A stretch of 64,000 nt of DNA from Polaromonas sp. P2-4. GTDB lineage: Bacteria > Pseudomonadota > Gammaproteobacteria > Burkholderiales > Burkholderiaceae_C. Below the pieces are notes generated by a model. The model did no database searches. It saw nothing but the letters and a program-made list of their open reading frames with translations, and was not told where the DNA came from. The stretch spans positions 2,596,001 through 2,660,000 of the forward strand of contig CP087965.1 of assembly GCA_024703855.1 (NCBI GenBank), read 5' to 3'. A program made the position numbers and the translations under genes. Shown in pieces: positions 1 through 9,506 of the stretch (position 1 is the first letter of the stretch; each line of letters opens with the position of its first letter).

Positions 1-517
1 TGCCGCGCAGCGTGTCGGGCTCGACCTCGCCGAACTTGAAGTTCACCGTGATGCCCAGGTGCTGCTCGGCGACGCAGTCAATGCCTATGCCCCGGTAGTT
101 GGCGATGATGCGCTGCTGCACGTCTAGGGCGTAAGGCGACACCAGGCCCAGGGTGCGCGCCCCTTGCGCGGCCAGGATTTCATTGAGCGCCAGCACCGAG
201 GTGGTGGCCGGGATGCCGGTGACCTCGGTGATGCGGGCGCACAGCTGTCGGTCTTTCTCGAAACCCAGCCAGCTGGCGGAGGTGCCGCTCCAGCAGATCA
301 CATCGACATGGGCATCGGCCAGCAGGCGGGCCGCCTCCAGGATTTTGCTGTCGTCAAACTGGTTGAGCGACTGGTCGCGCATGGATATCTCGGTCACGGT
401 GAAACGCGAGAAATGCGCCGTTACACCGGGCAGGCTGCTGACCATGGCACTGGTCAGCGGCTCCAGCGCCGTGTTGGAGGAAGGCGTCAGCACGCCTATG
501 CGTTTACGTTGGGTCAT
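1..517 (-). CDS. Asp/Glu racemase / maleate isomerase-family protein (partial, C-terminus off window)
   Basis: The reading frame begins at an ATG at 517 (MTQRKRIGVLTPSSNT) and runs off the left edge without a stop, so about 172 N-terminal residues are visible. The PSSNT loop near residue 13 and the DVICWSGTSASW segment are typical of the arylmalonate decarboxylase/maleate isomerase branch of the Asp/Glu racemase superfamily. In many relatives the first catalytic cysteine lies in a CTS motif; here that position reads GTS, so ordinary two-cysteine racemase chemistry is doubtful. It starts 22 bp after the MFS carrier gene and is probably co-transcribed with it, so the pair may import and transform a small carboxylic acid. 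The substrate is unknown. Confidence 0.75.
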   Translation of the reverse strand, partial: MTQRKRIGVLTPSSNTALEPLTSAMVSSLPGVTAHFSRFTVTEISMRDQSLNQFDDSKILEAARLLADAHVDVICWSGTSASWLGFEKDRQLCARITEVTGIPATTSVLALNEILAAQGARTLGLVSPYALDVQQRIIANYRGIGIDCVAEQHLGITVNFKFGEVEPDTLRG

Positions 518-539
518 GGTTATCTTCTTCAGGCCTTCT

Positions 540-1876
540 TCAGACGGTTTTAGGTTTGGCCAGGACGTTTTTAGGCACGAACCAGATGATCAGCAGCACG
601 GCCAGCAATTCGACCGCGGCGATGACAAACAGGCCTGAAGTCAGTTTGCCTGTGGCGGCCTTGATGGCCGACAGCATAAAGGGCGAACCGAAGCCGGCCA
701 GGTTGGCAATCGAGTTGATCAGCGCAATGCCCACGGCGGCTGCGGCACCCGTCAGCAGACGGTTGGGCATTTGCCAGAAGACCGGGAAGGCGCTGCTGGT
801 ACCGATCACGGCCACCACCAAGCCGGTCAGCACCAGAGCCGGGCTGCGTCCTTGGGCAAAGGCCACGATCAGCATGCCGATCACGCCTATCAGCACGGCA
901 CCGGCGCAGTGCCAGCGCACCTCGCGTTGGCGGTCGGAATGGGAACCGTTCAGAATCTGCGCGCCAGCGCCCAGCAGGAAGGCACCGGACATGATCCAGC
1001 CGATGGTCGTGGATTGGTGAAGCCCAGGTCCTTGACCAGGCTGGGTCCGTAGAAGTTCAGCGTCGCATTGGCGGCCACGATGCAGAAGTAGATCAGCACA
1101 AACAGCCACAGGCGAACGTCTTTCAGGGCCGCGAAAATGCTGTGTTCACGCTGGCCCAGGGCCTTGTGGTCGCGCTCGAGTTCAGCCGCCACCAGCTGCT
1201 TTTCACGCGCCGTCAGCCAGTTGGCGTCCTTGGGGTGATCGGTCAGGTAGAAGAAGGTGAAGATACCGGCGAGCACGGTGGGCGTGCCCTCAATCAGGAA
1301 CACCCACTGCCAGCTCGACAGGCCACCGAAGCCGCCCATCAGGTTGAGAATATTGCCGGCGAGCGGGCCGCCGACGACGCTGGACAGGGCCGAGGCGGCG
1401 GTGATCAGGCTGAACACCTTGGCGCGTCGTCCGCTGGGATACCAGTAGGTCAGGTAGACGATCACGCCGGGCAGGAAACCGGCCTCGAACGCGCCCATCA
1501 CGAAGCGCAGCACGTAGAACATTTCCGGGGTCTTGGCAAAAGCCATGGCCACACAGGTCGCGCCCCAGCCCAGGGTGATGCGCATCAGCGTTTTCTTGGC
1601 GCCGATTTTCTGCAGCATCAGGTTGCTGGGAATTTCAAAGAAGAAATAACCGATGAAAAAAATCCCGGCCCCCAGGCCATACACGGATTCGCTCCACTTG
1701 AGTTCGTCCAGCATGGTGAGCTTGACGTAGCCGACGTTGACGCGGTCGATCCAGGCGAGCAGCCAGAGGAAAGCCAGGAAGGGGATCAACCGCCAGGTGA
1801 TCTTGCTGTAGGTGGTGTCGACTTCACTTTGGGATGGCTGGGCCACCCCGGCATGAAGGGTTGTGGACGTGGTCAT
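540..1876 (-). CDS. MFS transporter, anion:cation symporter type (frameshifted)
   Basis: About 440 residues with 12 predicted membrane segments. The N-terminal part contains WIDRVNVGYVKL and FFEIPSNLMLQKIGAKK, hallmarks of the ACS family that carries tartrate, phthalate, hexuronates and similar organic anions. The start is the ATG at 1876 (MTTSTTLHAG); upstream codons in the frame are unlikely. The frame breaks near 1010-1020, just after LGFTN, and resumes with STTIGWIMSG; both halves are family-like, so this is probably a one-base error. It precedes the racemase-family gene by 22 bp and has a promoter about 130 bp upstream. The transported anion cannot be read from the sequence. Confidence 0.85.
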
Positions 1877-2004
1877 GTGATGCCTCAATACGTTGATGTT
1901 GCGGCCCGGAACGCCTGGCCGTGTGCGCAGGACTTCCCGGTCTGGTCTGTTGTCAGGGGATCTGCGACCGACCCGGGGGCAGGAATCCACGACGACATGG
2001 CTTG

Positions 2005-2047
2005 AGTATAAAAATTAGTCGACATCAATGTCAACATCGTTGTCAAC
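2005..2047 (-). promoter_or_regulatory. Sigma-70 type promoter with 12-bp direct repeats upstream of MFS/racemase operon
   Basis: On the minus strand TTGACA (2034-2029) is followed after 18 bp by TATACT (2010-2005), close to the sigma-70 consensus. The -35 box lies in a 12-bp periodic direct repeat: GTTGACAACGAT, GTTGACATTGAT, then a partial GTCGAC copy. This looks like an operator array for a regulator that is not in the window. Confidence 0.6.
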
Positions 2048-2212
2048 ACTTTTATTGGTGGTTTCCCTAATACGCCCAAGTGCCCTGAAATGAGTCACCC
2101 GCTCTCAGAGTCCATGGCAAAACCCAGCGCCCAGGCAGGCTGGCTTGCCAAACAAGGAGACTGAGAGGCCGAAAAAAACTTGAATGCGCACACATACTGC
2201 GCGAGGCTGTGG

Positions 2213-3828
2213 TCAGCGCGCCGGTTTGCTGCCGACAGCGCTACCCGCCGCGTGCCCGTGCGTGAACGCCTCTTCAAACACCGAGTAGCCCGACAAATCG
2301 CTGTGCGCAAACTGCAGGCGTTGCCACGGTGCCTGTTGCGGCTGTTGCAGGGCCCGCAGCGCAGGGCTGCTGCGAACGCCCGGCACCGGCGTGCTCATGG
2401 CGTGGCCGTAGCGCATGACGTCGATGCGCGTGACTTTGCCGGGCAGGTCGGGGTGCGGCACCGAGAGTTCTGCCAGCACCGTGTCGCGCCAGTGCGTCCA
2501 GGCTTGCTCGTACAGGCTTTTACGCTGCGCCGCTTCAATGCCGAAGGCGCGGTAGCAAGTCAGCACCGTCGCACCAGGCACCGCCTGCAGGCTCTGGTGC
2601 ATGGCATCCACATAGCCTAGCCCTGAGGCCGCTTTATCGGCGCTGTAAATCACGTTGTCCCAACTGGGCGCGGCACCGGGGCGGTCGTGCAGCGCAGCCT
2701 TGAGGTGAATATTGGCGACCAGCCACGCGCGTGTAGCGCAATGTCGCCGCGGCCTGGTGCAAGGCCGGCGGCGGGTTTTCGACCACGCGCGCCGCCACAA
2801 ACAGCGGCAGCGCCATGATGCAGTGATCGGCCTGCCAGCGTTCCATGGTTTGGCTGCGGGTATTAAAAGCATCGACCTCCACGCCGTGTTTGCCCGCCGC
2901 CACCCGAAGCACCACCCGGCCCGCATGCAAGCGCTCACCCAGCGGCTGGGCCAGGCGCTGCGTGAGCCAGCCATTGCCCTCTGGCCAGGTGAGGATGCCA
3001 GCCCCGCGTTCGGTGGAGGGCTCGGCCCCCGGCGCCGCAAAACCGTGGCGGCTGGCAAAGTAATGCAGCCCGGCCCAGGCCGACACCGTGGCCAGGCCGC
3101 CGCCGTAGTCGTCGCGGCAGCAGTAGTCCAGATACCAGCGCAACAGCGGGCTGGTGAGCTGCCGCTGGTCCAGCCACGCTTCGAAAGTCATAGCATCCAG
3201 CGCATGATGGGCGGTGGCTAGCACCGTTTTTGATACAGGTATCGTGAACCTGGCGGCACTTGACGCTTCTTGCACCAGACGCGCAAACCGCCGGTAGTCA
3301 GCCAGCGTTGACGCATCGACATCTTGCAGCGGCAGCAGGCCCTCCTGCCATTGGCCGTTGATGAAAAGGCGCTCCTGCGGGCTGTGGCACAGGTGGCGCT
3401 CGTCATAGACCCAGCGGCCCGCCACGCGCTGGCGCAGCCCAAGTTCTTCCAGCAAGTCCTGCACCTCGCGCGCATCGTTGCCAGGCACCGGCAGGTAGTG
3501 CGCGCCCAGCGGGCAGGGCACGCCATTGACCTGGCCGCCGCGGCTGTTGCCGCCAGCCGTGTCCTCCAGCTCCAGCAGGGTGAAATCGTGGATGCCGCGC
3601 AAGCGCAACGCACGGGCTGCCGCCAGACCCGCCACGCCGCCACCGGCAATCAGCACGCGGGTGCGCTGCGTTTTTAAAGGTAAGGGCGCGGGCCATGCCG
3701 AAGCGCGCAGCAGATGGCCTCGTTCATGCTGCACACCGACAAAGCCGCCGTCGATGTGCAGCGGCTTCTCACACCCCTGCAAGCGCAAAAGGCAACGTCG
3801 AGGCAGCAAGAAAATGGCGACGCTTCAA
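2213..3828 (-). CDS. FAD-dependent amine oxidase-like protein, Tat-exported lipoprotein (frameshifted)
   Basis: An FAD/NAD-binding oxidoreductase of about 530 residues. A Rossmann motif (VLIAGGGVAGLAAARAL) sits near residue 55, followed by LLELEDTAGGNSRGG, as in flavin amine oxidases. Reading from a TTG at 3828 that overlaps the upstream stop gives MKRRHFLAASTLPFALAG; removing one G from a G4 run continues into CEKPLHID. That makes a twin-arginine signal ending in a LAGC lipobox, so I infer export as a lipoprotein. A second frame break lies near 2735. It is the last gene of the cluster starting at 8437 and follows the spermidine synthase-like gene; oxidation of a polyamine or related amine is an inference. 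Confidence 0.75.
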
Positions 3829-5372
3829 GGCGACACCTTGCCCCACTCCTGCTCATAGCTGTGCACCAGCTCCTGATTCGACAGCCGGTTGACGGGCGCG
3901 GGCACGCGCGCCATGTCTTGCGGAAAATCAAACAGCAGCGTCAAGGTCTGCGGATTGAGAAATTTCAGGCCCGGCGGCAAGTTGCCGGCTTGTGTGGCGG
4001 GGCTGAACGGGCGGCGGCTGGCCACCACAAAACCCCACTCGCCAAAGCTGGGCACATTGGCATGGTAGGGCGCGGTGCTCAGGCCCACGGATTCCACGGT
4101 GTTCACCACCGCCCAGTAGCTGCGGCGCGCCACCAGCGGCGAGGTGGTCTGGATCACCGCGTAGCCGCTGGCGGCCAGATGGCGGTCCAGCAGTGCGTAA
4201 AACGAGTTGGTGTAGAGCTTGCCGATCGAAAAGTTGGTGGGATCGGGGAAGTCCACAATCACCACGTCAAACGTCTCGGGCGTTGTCTCCAGCCACTGAA
4301 AGGCATCGGCATTGACGATGCGGACCTTGGACGAAGCCAGCGCATCGCCATTGAGCCGCTGGAGCGCAGGTTGCTGTGAAAACAGGCGGGTCATGGCCGG
4401 GTCCAGTTCGACCAGCGTGACGCTTTCCACGCTGGCGTACTTGAGGACTTCACGCACCGCCATGCCGTCGCCGCCGCCCAGCACCGCCACTTTTTAGGCG
4501 CGCCATGGGCGCTCATGACCGGGTGCACCAGCGCCTCGTGGTAGCGGTATTCGTCGCGCTCGGCAAACTGCAGGTTGCCGTTGAGAAACAGCCGGTGGCC
4601 GGCCTTGCCGCTGGTCACCACAATGCGCTGGTAGGGCGTGGTGGCGGTGAAAACCACACGGTCCTGGTAAAACCGGTCTTCGGCCAGCGTGGTGATGTGC
4701 TCGGCCCCGGCAAAACCGGCACCCAGCGCGCCCAAGGTCAGCACGCAGGCCAGCGCATGGGCCTGCAGATGCCGCAGCTCATGGCGAAACAGCCACAGCG
4801 CCCACAGGGCAATGGCCGCGTTCATCAGGCCAAACAGCAGGCCGGTGCGAATCAGCCCCAGCTGCGGCACCAGCACCAGCGGAAACGCCAGCGACACCGC
4901 CAGCGCACCCAGGTAGTCAAAGGTCAGCACCTGCGACACCAGCTCCTTGAGCGCCACGTTGCGCCGCAAAATGCGCATGACCAGCGGAATCTCCAGCCCC
5001 ACCAGCGTGCCCACCAGCAGCACCATGGCGTAGAGCAGAAAACGGAAGGCCCCGGGAATATAGGCGTTTGCTATAAAAAGAATAGCTGGCAGCGCCCCGC
5101 CTATAAGGGCCACCATCAGTTCTATGCGTAAAAAGTGGGCGGGAAGCTGGCGCTCAAAAAAACGCGACAGATAAGAGCCGATCCCCATGGCAAACAGGTA
5201 GCTGCCGATGACGGTGGAAAACTGCAACACCGAGTCGCCCAGCAGGTAAGAAGCCAGCGCACCCGCCGCCAGCTCATACACCAGCCCGCAAGCCGCCACC
5301 ACAAAGACGCTGGCGAGCAGCAGCGACTTCGAGCGGTCGCGGGGCAGAGGGAGCAGAAGTTTCAGTGTTCAA
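3825..5372 (-). CDS. Membrane-embedded spermidine synthase-like protein (frameshifted)
   Basis: The N-terminal half holds about seven hydrophobic segments (from LLLASVFVVAACGLVYELAA). The C-terminal half is a spermidine synthase/SAM-dependent fold: LNGNLQFAERDEYRYHEALV, then VAVLGGGDGMAVREVL (SAM loop), VELDPAM and FDVVIVDFPDPT. The halves are joined by restoring one A in a run of five near 4493. The start is unclear: no ATG precedes the first membrane segment; a TTG at 5372 with one further indel, or GTG at 5304, are options. The membrane-fused form is known from operons with DUF350, DUF4178 and SPFH proteins. Aminopropyl transfer is plausible but unproven. The segment 5069-5105 is a dispersed-repeat copy inside the coding region. 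Confidence 0.8.
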
Positions 5373-5548
5373 GGAAGTGGAAATTCAAGTGCGATGCGAA
5401 GCGAGCCGGAGAACCAGCAGCGTCAAGGGCGTAGCGAGCGGCCCGCGGGCAAGGCGGACGGCGCACAGGAACCGGAATGTACCTGCGGGTACATGAGGAT
5501 TCCGAGCACCGGCCAACGCAGCCCCCGGCCCGCCTCGGTAGCCACTAG
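5373..5548. other. Spacer with palindrome between DUF350 and spermidine synthase-like genes
   Basis: No gene is evident. A perfect 7-bp stem (ATGTACC, TGCG loop, GGTACAT) lies at 5477-5494 inside a larger imperfect dyad with flanking GGAA and TTCC. It may be an RNA hairpin controlling expression between the two genes, or a repeat element. Confidence 0.4.
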
Positions 5549-5770
5549 CTACCCGTGGATGGCGGCGGCTACGATGATGGAGATGCCTAGTGACATCGCC
5601 GCTACGACCATGCCCAGCGCCATGTTCTGTTTTTCAACGAGCTCTTCCCAGAGCTTGTAGGGCGTGATCTTGTCGATGATGACAAAGCTCAGCCAGAAAA
5701 TGACCACGCCGATCAGCGCGAACAAAATAGAGCCGAGGAAGGCGGCGGGTTTAAGCCATTCAAGTCCCAT
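5549..5770 (-). CDS. DUF350 small membrane protein
   Basis: A 73-residue protein with two hydrophobic segments (AAFLGSILFALIGVVIFWLSF and a C-terminal ALGMVVAAMSLGISIIVAAA) separated by a short charged loop (DKITPYKLWEELVEKQN). This matches the short single-unit form of DUF350/YjfL family proteins. ATG start at 5770 follows GGAGACC. It lies between the DUF4178 gene and the membrane spermidine synthase-like gene, the usual neighbourhood of the family in envelope-stress operons. Its biochemical role is unknown. Confidence 0.85.
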   Translation of the reverse strand: MGLEWLKPAAFLGSILFALIGVVIFWLSFVIIDKITPYKLWEELVEKQNMALGMVVAAMSLGISIIVAAAIHG

Positions 5771-5806
5771 GAGGGTCTCCAGAAAAAATTGATACCGAGC
5801 TATGCG

Positions 5807-7319
5807 TCATTTGTGGCCTCCGCCACCGGAAAAACCACCAAAAGAGCCGCCCGAGCTGCGGCTGCCCGACGATGAACAGTTTTCCACATTCGGATTGCAG
5901 CTGGAACATCGGCTCATCAGAAGCAGGAAGAACAAAATCAGCAGCACCACAATGATCACGGTGCCACAGCCTACACCCGATGCGCTGCTTAAAGGCTTGG
6001 CATCGACGCGCTTGAACAGCTCTTTCTGGCCGTCAAGCTTGAAGGCTTTGGCCACCAGGTCGCCGTTCAGCTTGCTGCCGCTGGACCAGGTGACCTCGCT
6101 GCCCGTTTCTTCCTGGGACAGCAAGGCACTGCCGCTGGCAAAGTCGCGGTTAAAGGTTTTCTGCCCGCGCGTGACCTGCCAGTAAAACTCGCCCGCCACG
6201 TAAGTCGTCTCGGCCTGGTAGCTGCTTTGCAGCTGATACGTCGTCTTGAGGTAGCTGGCACTTTGCGCGCCGGCCTTGAAGCTGGGCGCACCCGTGACCG
6301 GCTTGACCAGGCTCCAGCCGTCTTCGGCATCGACCAAAAAAGTAAAGCCGCGCTTCTGGTTGTAAAGCAGGTATTCGCTCCAGCCGAAATGCTCGTCCGG
6401 GTCGTCGGGTTCATGCCCCATGCGGTGCTGAAAACCCACCACCTGCCACTGCACGCCCTGCAGCAGGCCCGTGCTGCCCAGCGCAATCAGCGGGCTGACC
6501 GGCTCGTCCTGGATCGCGTGCTTGAGCGCCGCACCCGGGCCCTGCGACAGATCAATGATGCTGTTGCAGGAACGGCAGGTAATGCTTTTGCTGGTGGCGA
6601 GCGTGACCGCCACCTGGGCACCACAGTTGGGGCAACTGAACTGCTGGCCTTTTTCATCCTTGGCCGACTCGCCCTTCAGGCCGGTGAGCTTGAGCTCATC
6701 GAGCAACACCGAGCGGCCCAGTGACATCACCGGCGCCTGGGCGCTGGAGGCCGGGCCGTAATCAATGCTCAGCACCTCGCCGTCGGCGCTGCGCAGTTCT
6801 ACCATGGCAAACGGCACGCCCAAGGCGGGCAAATGCGGCAGTTCGCCCTGCGCCGACAGCAGCGCTACCTGCTGGTTGGACGCCACGCTGAACGACTTGG
6901 CGTTGATGGCGGTGGTGGCACCTACCCGGAAATTCTCGGCGGGCGGCACTTCCCGCTGCAAAGTGGCAGGCAAGCTGAAAACGTAGGCGCCGTTGTCTTT
7001 ACTCAGAAAGGCGGCGCTGCCGTCGTCCAGCACGGCGTACCACTCGGTCCAGGTGCCTTGCGCATATTTGTATTGCTGCCGGCCCACCAGCGTGAAGTGG
7101 TGGCCCTGGTACACACCGGAGGCCTGCAGTTGCAGGGGGCTGAAATCGTTGAAGAGCTCGGCCATCTTGCCCAGGCGCGCCAGGGTGTCGCCGTGGCGCA
7201 CCACGGTGCTCTGGCAATAGCCGCACACCGCATGCGTCGATTGCGCGCTGCGAAATTCAACCGGCGCGCCGCAGCCAGGGCAAGGCGCGGTAGGCGCGCT
7301 GGGGGGAGTCGATGGCCAA
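5807..7319 (-). CDS. DUF4178 protein with two zinc ribbons and C-terminal membrane anchor
   Basis: About 500 residues. Order: an N-terminal zinc ribbon (CPGCGAPVEF then CGYC), a first DUF4178-like beta domain (LVGRQQYKYAQGTWTEWYAV), a second zinc ribbon (CPNCGAQVAV, CRSC), a second DUF4178 unit (WQVVGFQHRMGHEPDD), one transmembrane helix (GTVIIVVLLILFFLLLMS), and a Cys/Ser/Gly-rich tail. A continuous frame is open from a GTG at 7228, but the first zinc ribbon lies upstream of that; a TTG at 7319 joins if one C is removed from a C6 run near 7301, so the start is uncertain. It lies between the SPFH and DUF350 genes and is probably co-transcribed with them. Confidence 0.8.
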
Positions 7320-7337
7320 GATAGGAAGGAGTTAAGC

Positions 7338-7399
7338 GTTCACCCTGAACCTGTCGAAGGGTTTCGACAGGTCCAGCCCGAACAGGGTCATGTTCGGGT
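7338..7399. repeat. REP-like palindrome
   Basis: The stretch contains ACCTGTCGAA/TTTCGACAGGT as a strong stem plus flanking GTTCACCCTG and CCCGAAC arms. Similar intergenic palindromes are widespread in Proteobacteria. It lies between the SPFH and DUF4178 genes and could form a transcript hairpin. Confidence 0.65.
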
Positions 7400-7405
7400 C
7401 GCGGT

Positions 7406-8437
7406 TTACACCAGCTTTTTCAGCAACTCTGCCTTCTTGGCGTCGAATTCTTCCTGCGTCAGGATGCCCTTGGCTTTCAGTTCGCCGAGCTTTTCCAGCG
7501 TGGCGATGATGTCGTCCGGCTTCACCGGTGCAACCGCAGGCACCGCCTGCGCTGCGCCGCCCTGCAGGCCTTGCTGCAGGTTTTGCGCCAGCACCTGGCC
7601 CAGCGCCACACCGGCACCCAGGCCCATGGCATCGCCGGCAATGCCACTGCCGGAGCCGGAGCCTTCGGCAAACTTTGGAATCGCCTGCGCGGTCTGGTAC
7701 TGCATGAACTTGCCCATGTCGTTGCCGACCATGCCCATGCCGATTTTCTGGTCAAGGATTTTCTGCAGCTCTTCGGGCAGCGAGACGTTTTGCACCGTCA
7801 TGCCTTCGACCTTGAGGCCGACGGCCGCAAACGCAGGCGTGAGCTCGGTCGACAGTGCCTTGGCAAATTCCATCTGGTTGGCCGCCAGATCCAGAAAGGG
7901 GATGCTGCTGGAGGCAATGGCGTCCGACAGGTGCTGCAGGATCATGCCGCGCAGCTGGCCGTCGAGCTCAGCCACGGAGTAGCGGTCACGCGTGCCTGAA
8001 ATTTCGGTATGGAACAGCTTGGGATCGGCGACGCGGAAACTGTAGTTGCCAAAGGCGCGCAGGCGCACGGCGCCAAAATCCTTGTCGCGGATCGTGATGG
8101 GCTGGGGCGTGCCCCACTTCTGGTCGATCTGCTGGCGGGTGCTGAAGAAATACACATCGCTCTTGAAGGGCGACTCGAACAGCTTGTCCCAGTGTTGAAG
8201 GTAGGTCAGCACCGGCAGGGTCTGGGTGGTCAGCTTGTACGTGCCGGGGCCAAACACATCGGCCACCTTGCCTTCGTTGACGAAGACCGCCATCTGCGAC
8301 TCGCGCACGGTCAGCGAAGCGCCGTTCTGGATCTCCATCTCGGCCATCGGAAAGCGCCAGGCCAGTGTGCCGTCGTCATCCTCGGTCCACTGGATGATGT
8401 CGATGAACTGTTTCTTGATGAAGTCCATTAAAGCCAT
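7406..8437 (-). CDS. SPFH-domain protein with C-terminal SHOCT (YdjI/virion core-like)
   Basis: A 343-residue protein starting at ATG 8437, nine bases after AGGGGAG. Residues about 30-250 form an SPFH/band-7-like domain of the YdjI/'virion core protein' group (TVRESQMAVFVNEGKVADVFGP, later SVAELDGQLRGMILQHLSDAI). A Gly/Ala-rich linker follows. The last ~35 residues (LEKLGELKAKGILTQEEFDA) are a SHOCT oligomerisation motif. It heads the cluster running down to 2213. In other genomes this family occurs with DUF350, DUF4178 and PspA-type proteins and is thought to act at the inner membrane. Confidence 0.85.
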   Translation of the reverse strand: MALMDFIKKQFIDIIQWTEDDDGTLAWRFPMAEMEIQNGASLTVRESQMAVFVNEGKVADVFGPGTYKLTTQTLPVLTYLQHWDKLFESPFKSDVYFFSTRQQIDQKWGTPQPITIRDKDFGAVRLRAFGNYSFRVADPKLFHTEISGTRDRYSVAELDGQLRGMILQHLSDAIASSSIPFLDLAANQMEFAKALSTELTPAFAAVGLKVEGMTVQNVSLPEELQKILDQKIGMGMVGNDMGKFMQYQTAQAIPKFAEGSGSGSGIAGDAMGLGAGVALGQVLAQNLQQGLQGGAAQAVPAVAPVKPDDIIATLEKLGELKAKGILTQEEFDAKKAELLKKLV

Positions 8438-8627
8438 GCTGCGCTCCCCTGCAAGTTGTTGTCGGCGCCATGATAACCGCGCCATGTGGCGCTGTCGCTA
8501 TCACCTGATTGCGGATCCGGCCCACGGCAATACCACCTGCAGTTCGAAGATTTGTAAGATGCCTGCGCTGCAGCCGACTTACAGCTAGCATTGCTCGTCA
8601 ACCGGCCAGCCAAGGCCGGTGTTACGC

Positions 8628-8686
8628 TATCTTATTGATAGCCAACTGCGCCTGCACTGCCTGGGCAAGAAGCACTTTTTATCCTT
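8628..8686 (+). repeat. Dispersed ~55-bp repeat copy (family A)
   Basis: The sequence follows the family plan: a CTAT/ATAG dyad (CTATCTTATTGATAGC), then ACTGCGCCTG, then CTGGGC and an A-rich end. It lies directly upstream of rubredoxin and probably forms part of that gene's leader. Other clear copies are at 5069, 26213, 39158, 43748, 45528 and 51500. Confidence 0.55.
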
Positions 8687-8703
8687 AAAATCCAAGGACC
8701 CCC

Positions 8704-8868
8704 ATGAAAACCTATCTCTGTATCGTTTGCGGCTTTGTGTACGACGAAGCGGCTGGCCGCCCTGAAGACGGCATTGCCGCAGGTACGCGCTGGGCCGACG
8801 TGCCCGCCAGCTGGGAATGCCCGGACTGCGGCGTCGCCAAGGCTGACTTTGAAGTCGTCGAAATTTAA
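8704..8868 (+). CDS. rubA: Rubredoxin
   Basis: A 54-residue protein beginning [18 protein letters not shown], with the four iron-binding cysteines in CIVCG (residues 6 and 9) and CPDCG (residues 39 and 42), and the conserved [15 protein letters not shown] segment. It is a one-electron carrier with a single Fe(Cys)4 centre. The ATG at 8704 is preceded by AAGGA. It stands alone between the SPFH cluster (opposite strand) and the AT-rich island, with no rubredoxin reductase or alkane hydroxylase in the window. Confidence 0.95.
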   Translation: MKTYLCIVCGFVYDEAAGRPEDGIAAGTRWADVPASWECPDCGVAKADFEVVEI

Positions 8869-9506
8869 TTGCTGGCCCGTATCGCCAGCGCAGTCTCGCC
8901 GCTGTCGGCCACGCAGCTTTGTACTCGCAGGCGCGCAAGCAGTCCAGGCCGGTGAGGCTGCAGCTACCTGCGTGCATGCCATATCAGGGCCTTTGTCGCC
9001 AACACACCCGATCAGCCGCCAAGTGTGTGCTTGTCCAACCCAAAAGTTTTTGTAGGGACCCGAGGTTATTGTCTCAAAGGTTCTATTGAAATCAAGGTTC
9101 TAGACAATAACTGCGAGCTCTCTATATCGGCGCACGCCACATTTCATGTCATTTGCCTACCCACGCGCCAGATTTAATGCCAGTCTGTGTTGACGACCGA
9201 AAATCGCTCTCTTCAGGCGAGCGTTGCTGAGTGTGATCAACTAATTCGATGGCCTGATGTTCACGAATCGTGATGGTCAAAATTGCGAAAAAATAGTTCA
9301 AATGACCTCTGGCCAATTGCGACAAATGGTCGGCCTGGCAACTTCAAGAGCAGCTTTGGAGCGTGACGAGCACCCGCTTTGCAGCGAATCCGGCCATTCA
9401 GTAATCCCGCGTGACGGGCAAGTCTCGACCACAACACCGTGATCCACCTCAACTCGTGATGGAACCGGCGGTTGAGCAGCAGGCCACCCACCGCGCGCCG
9501 AATCGG
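8869..9506. other. Gene-free left flank of the accessory island, with a 10-bp inverted repeat
   Basis: I see no supportable gene. Base composition falls towards the right. A perfect inverted repeat, GTTATTGTCT (9065-9074) and AGACAATAAC (9102-9111), encloses a 27-bp spacer that also carries a direct GGTTCT repeat. It could be an operator, a terminator or a transposon-end remnant; no matching partner was found on the right side of the island. Confidence 0.4.
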
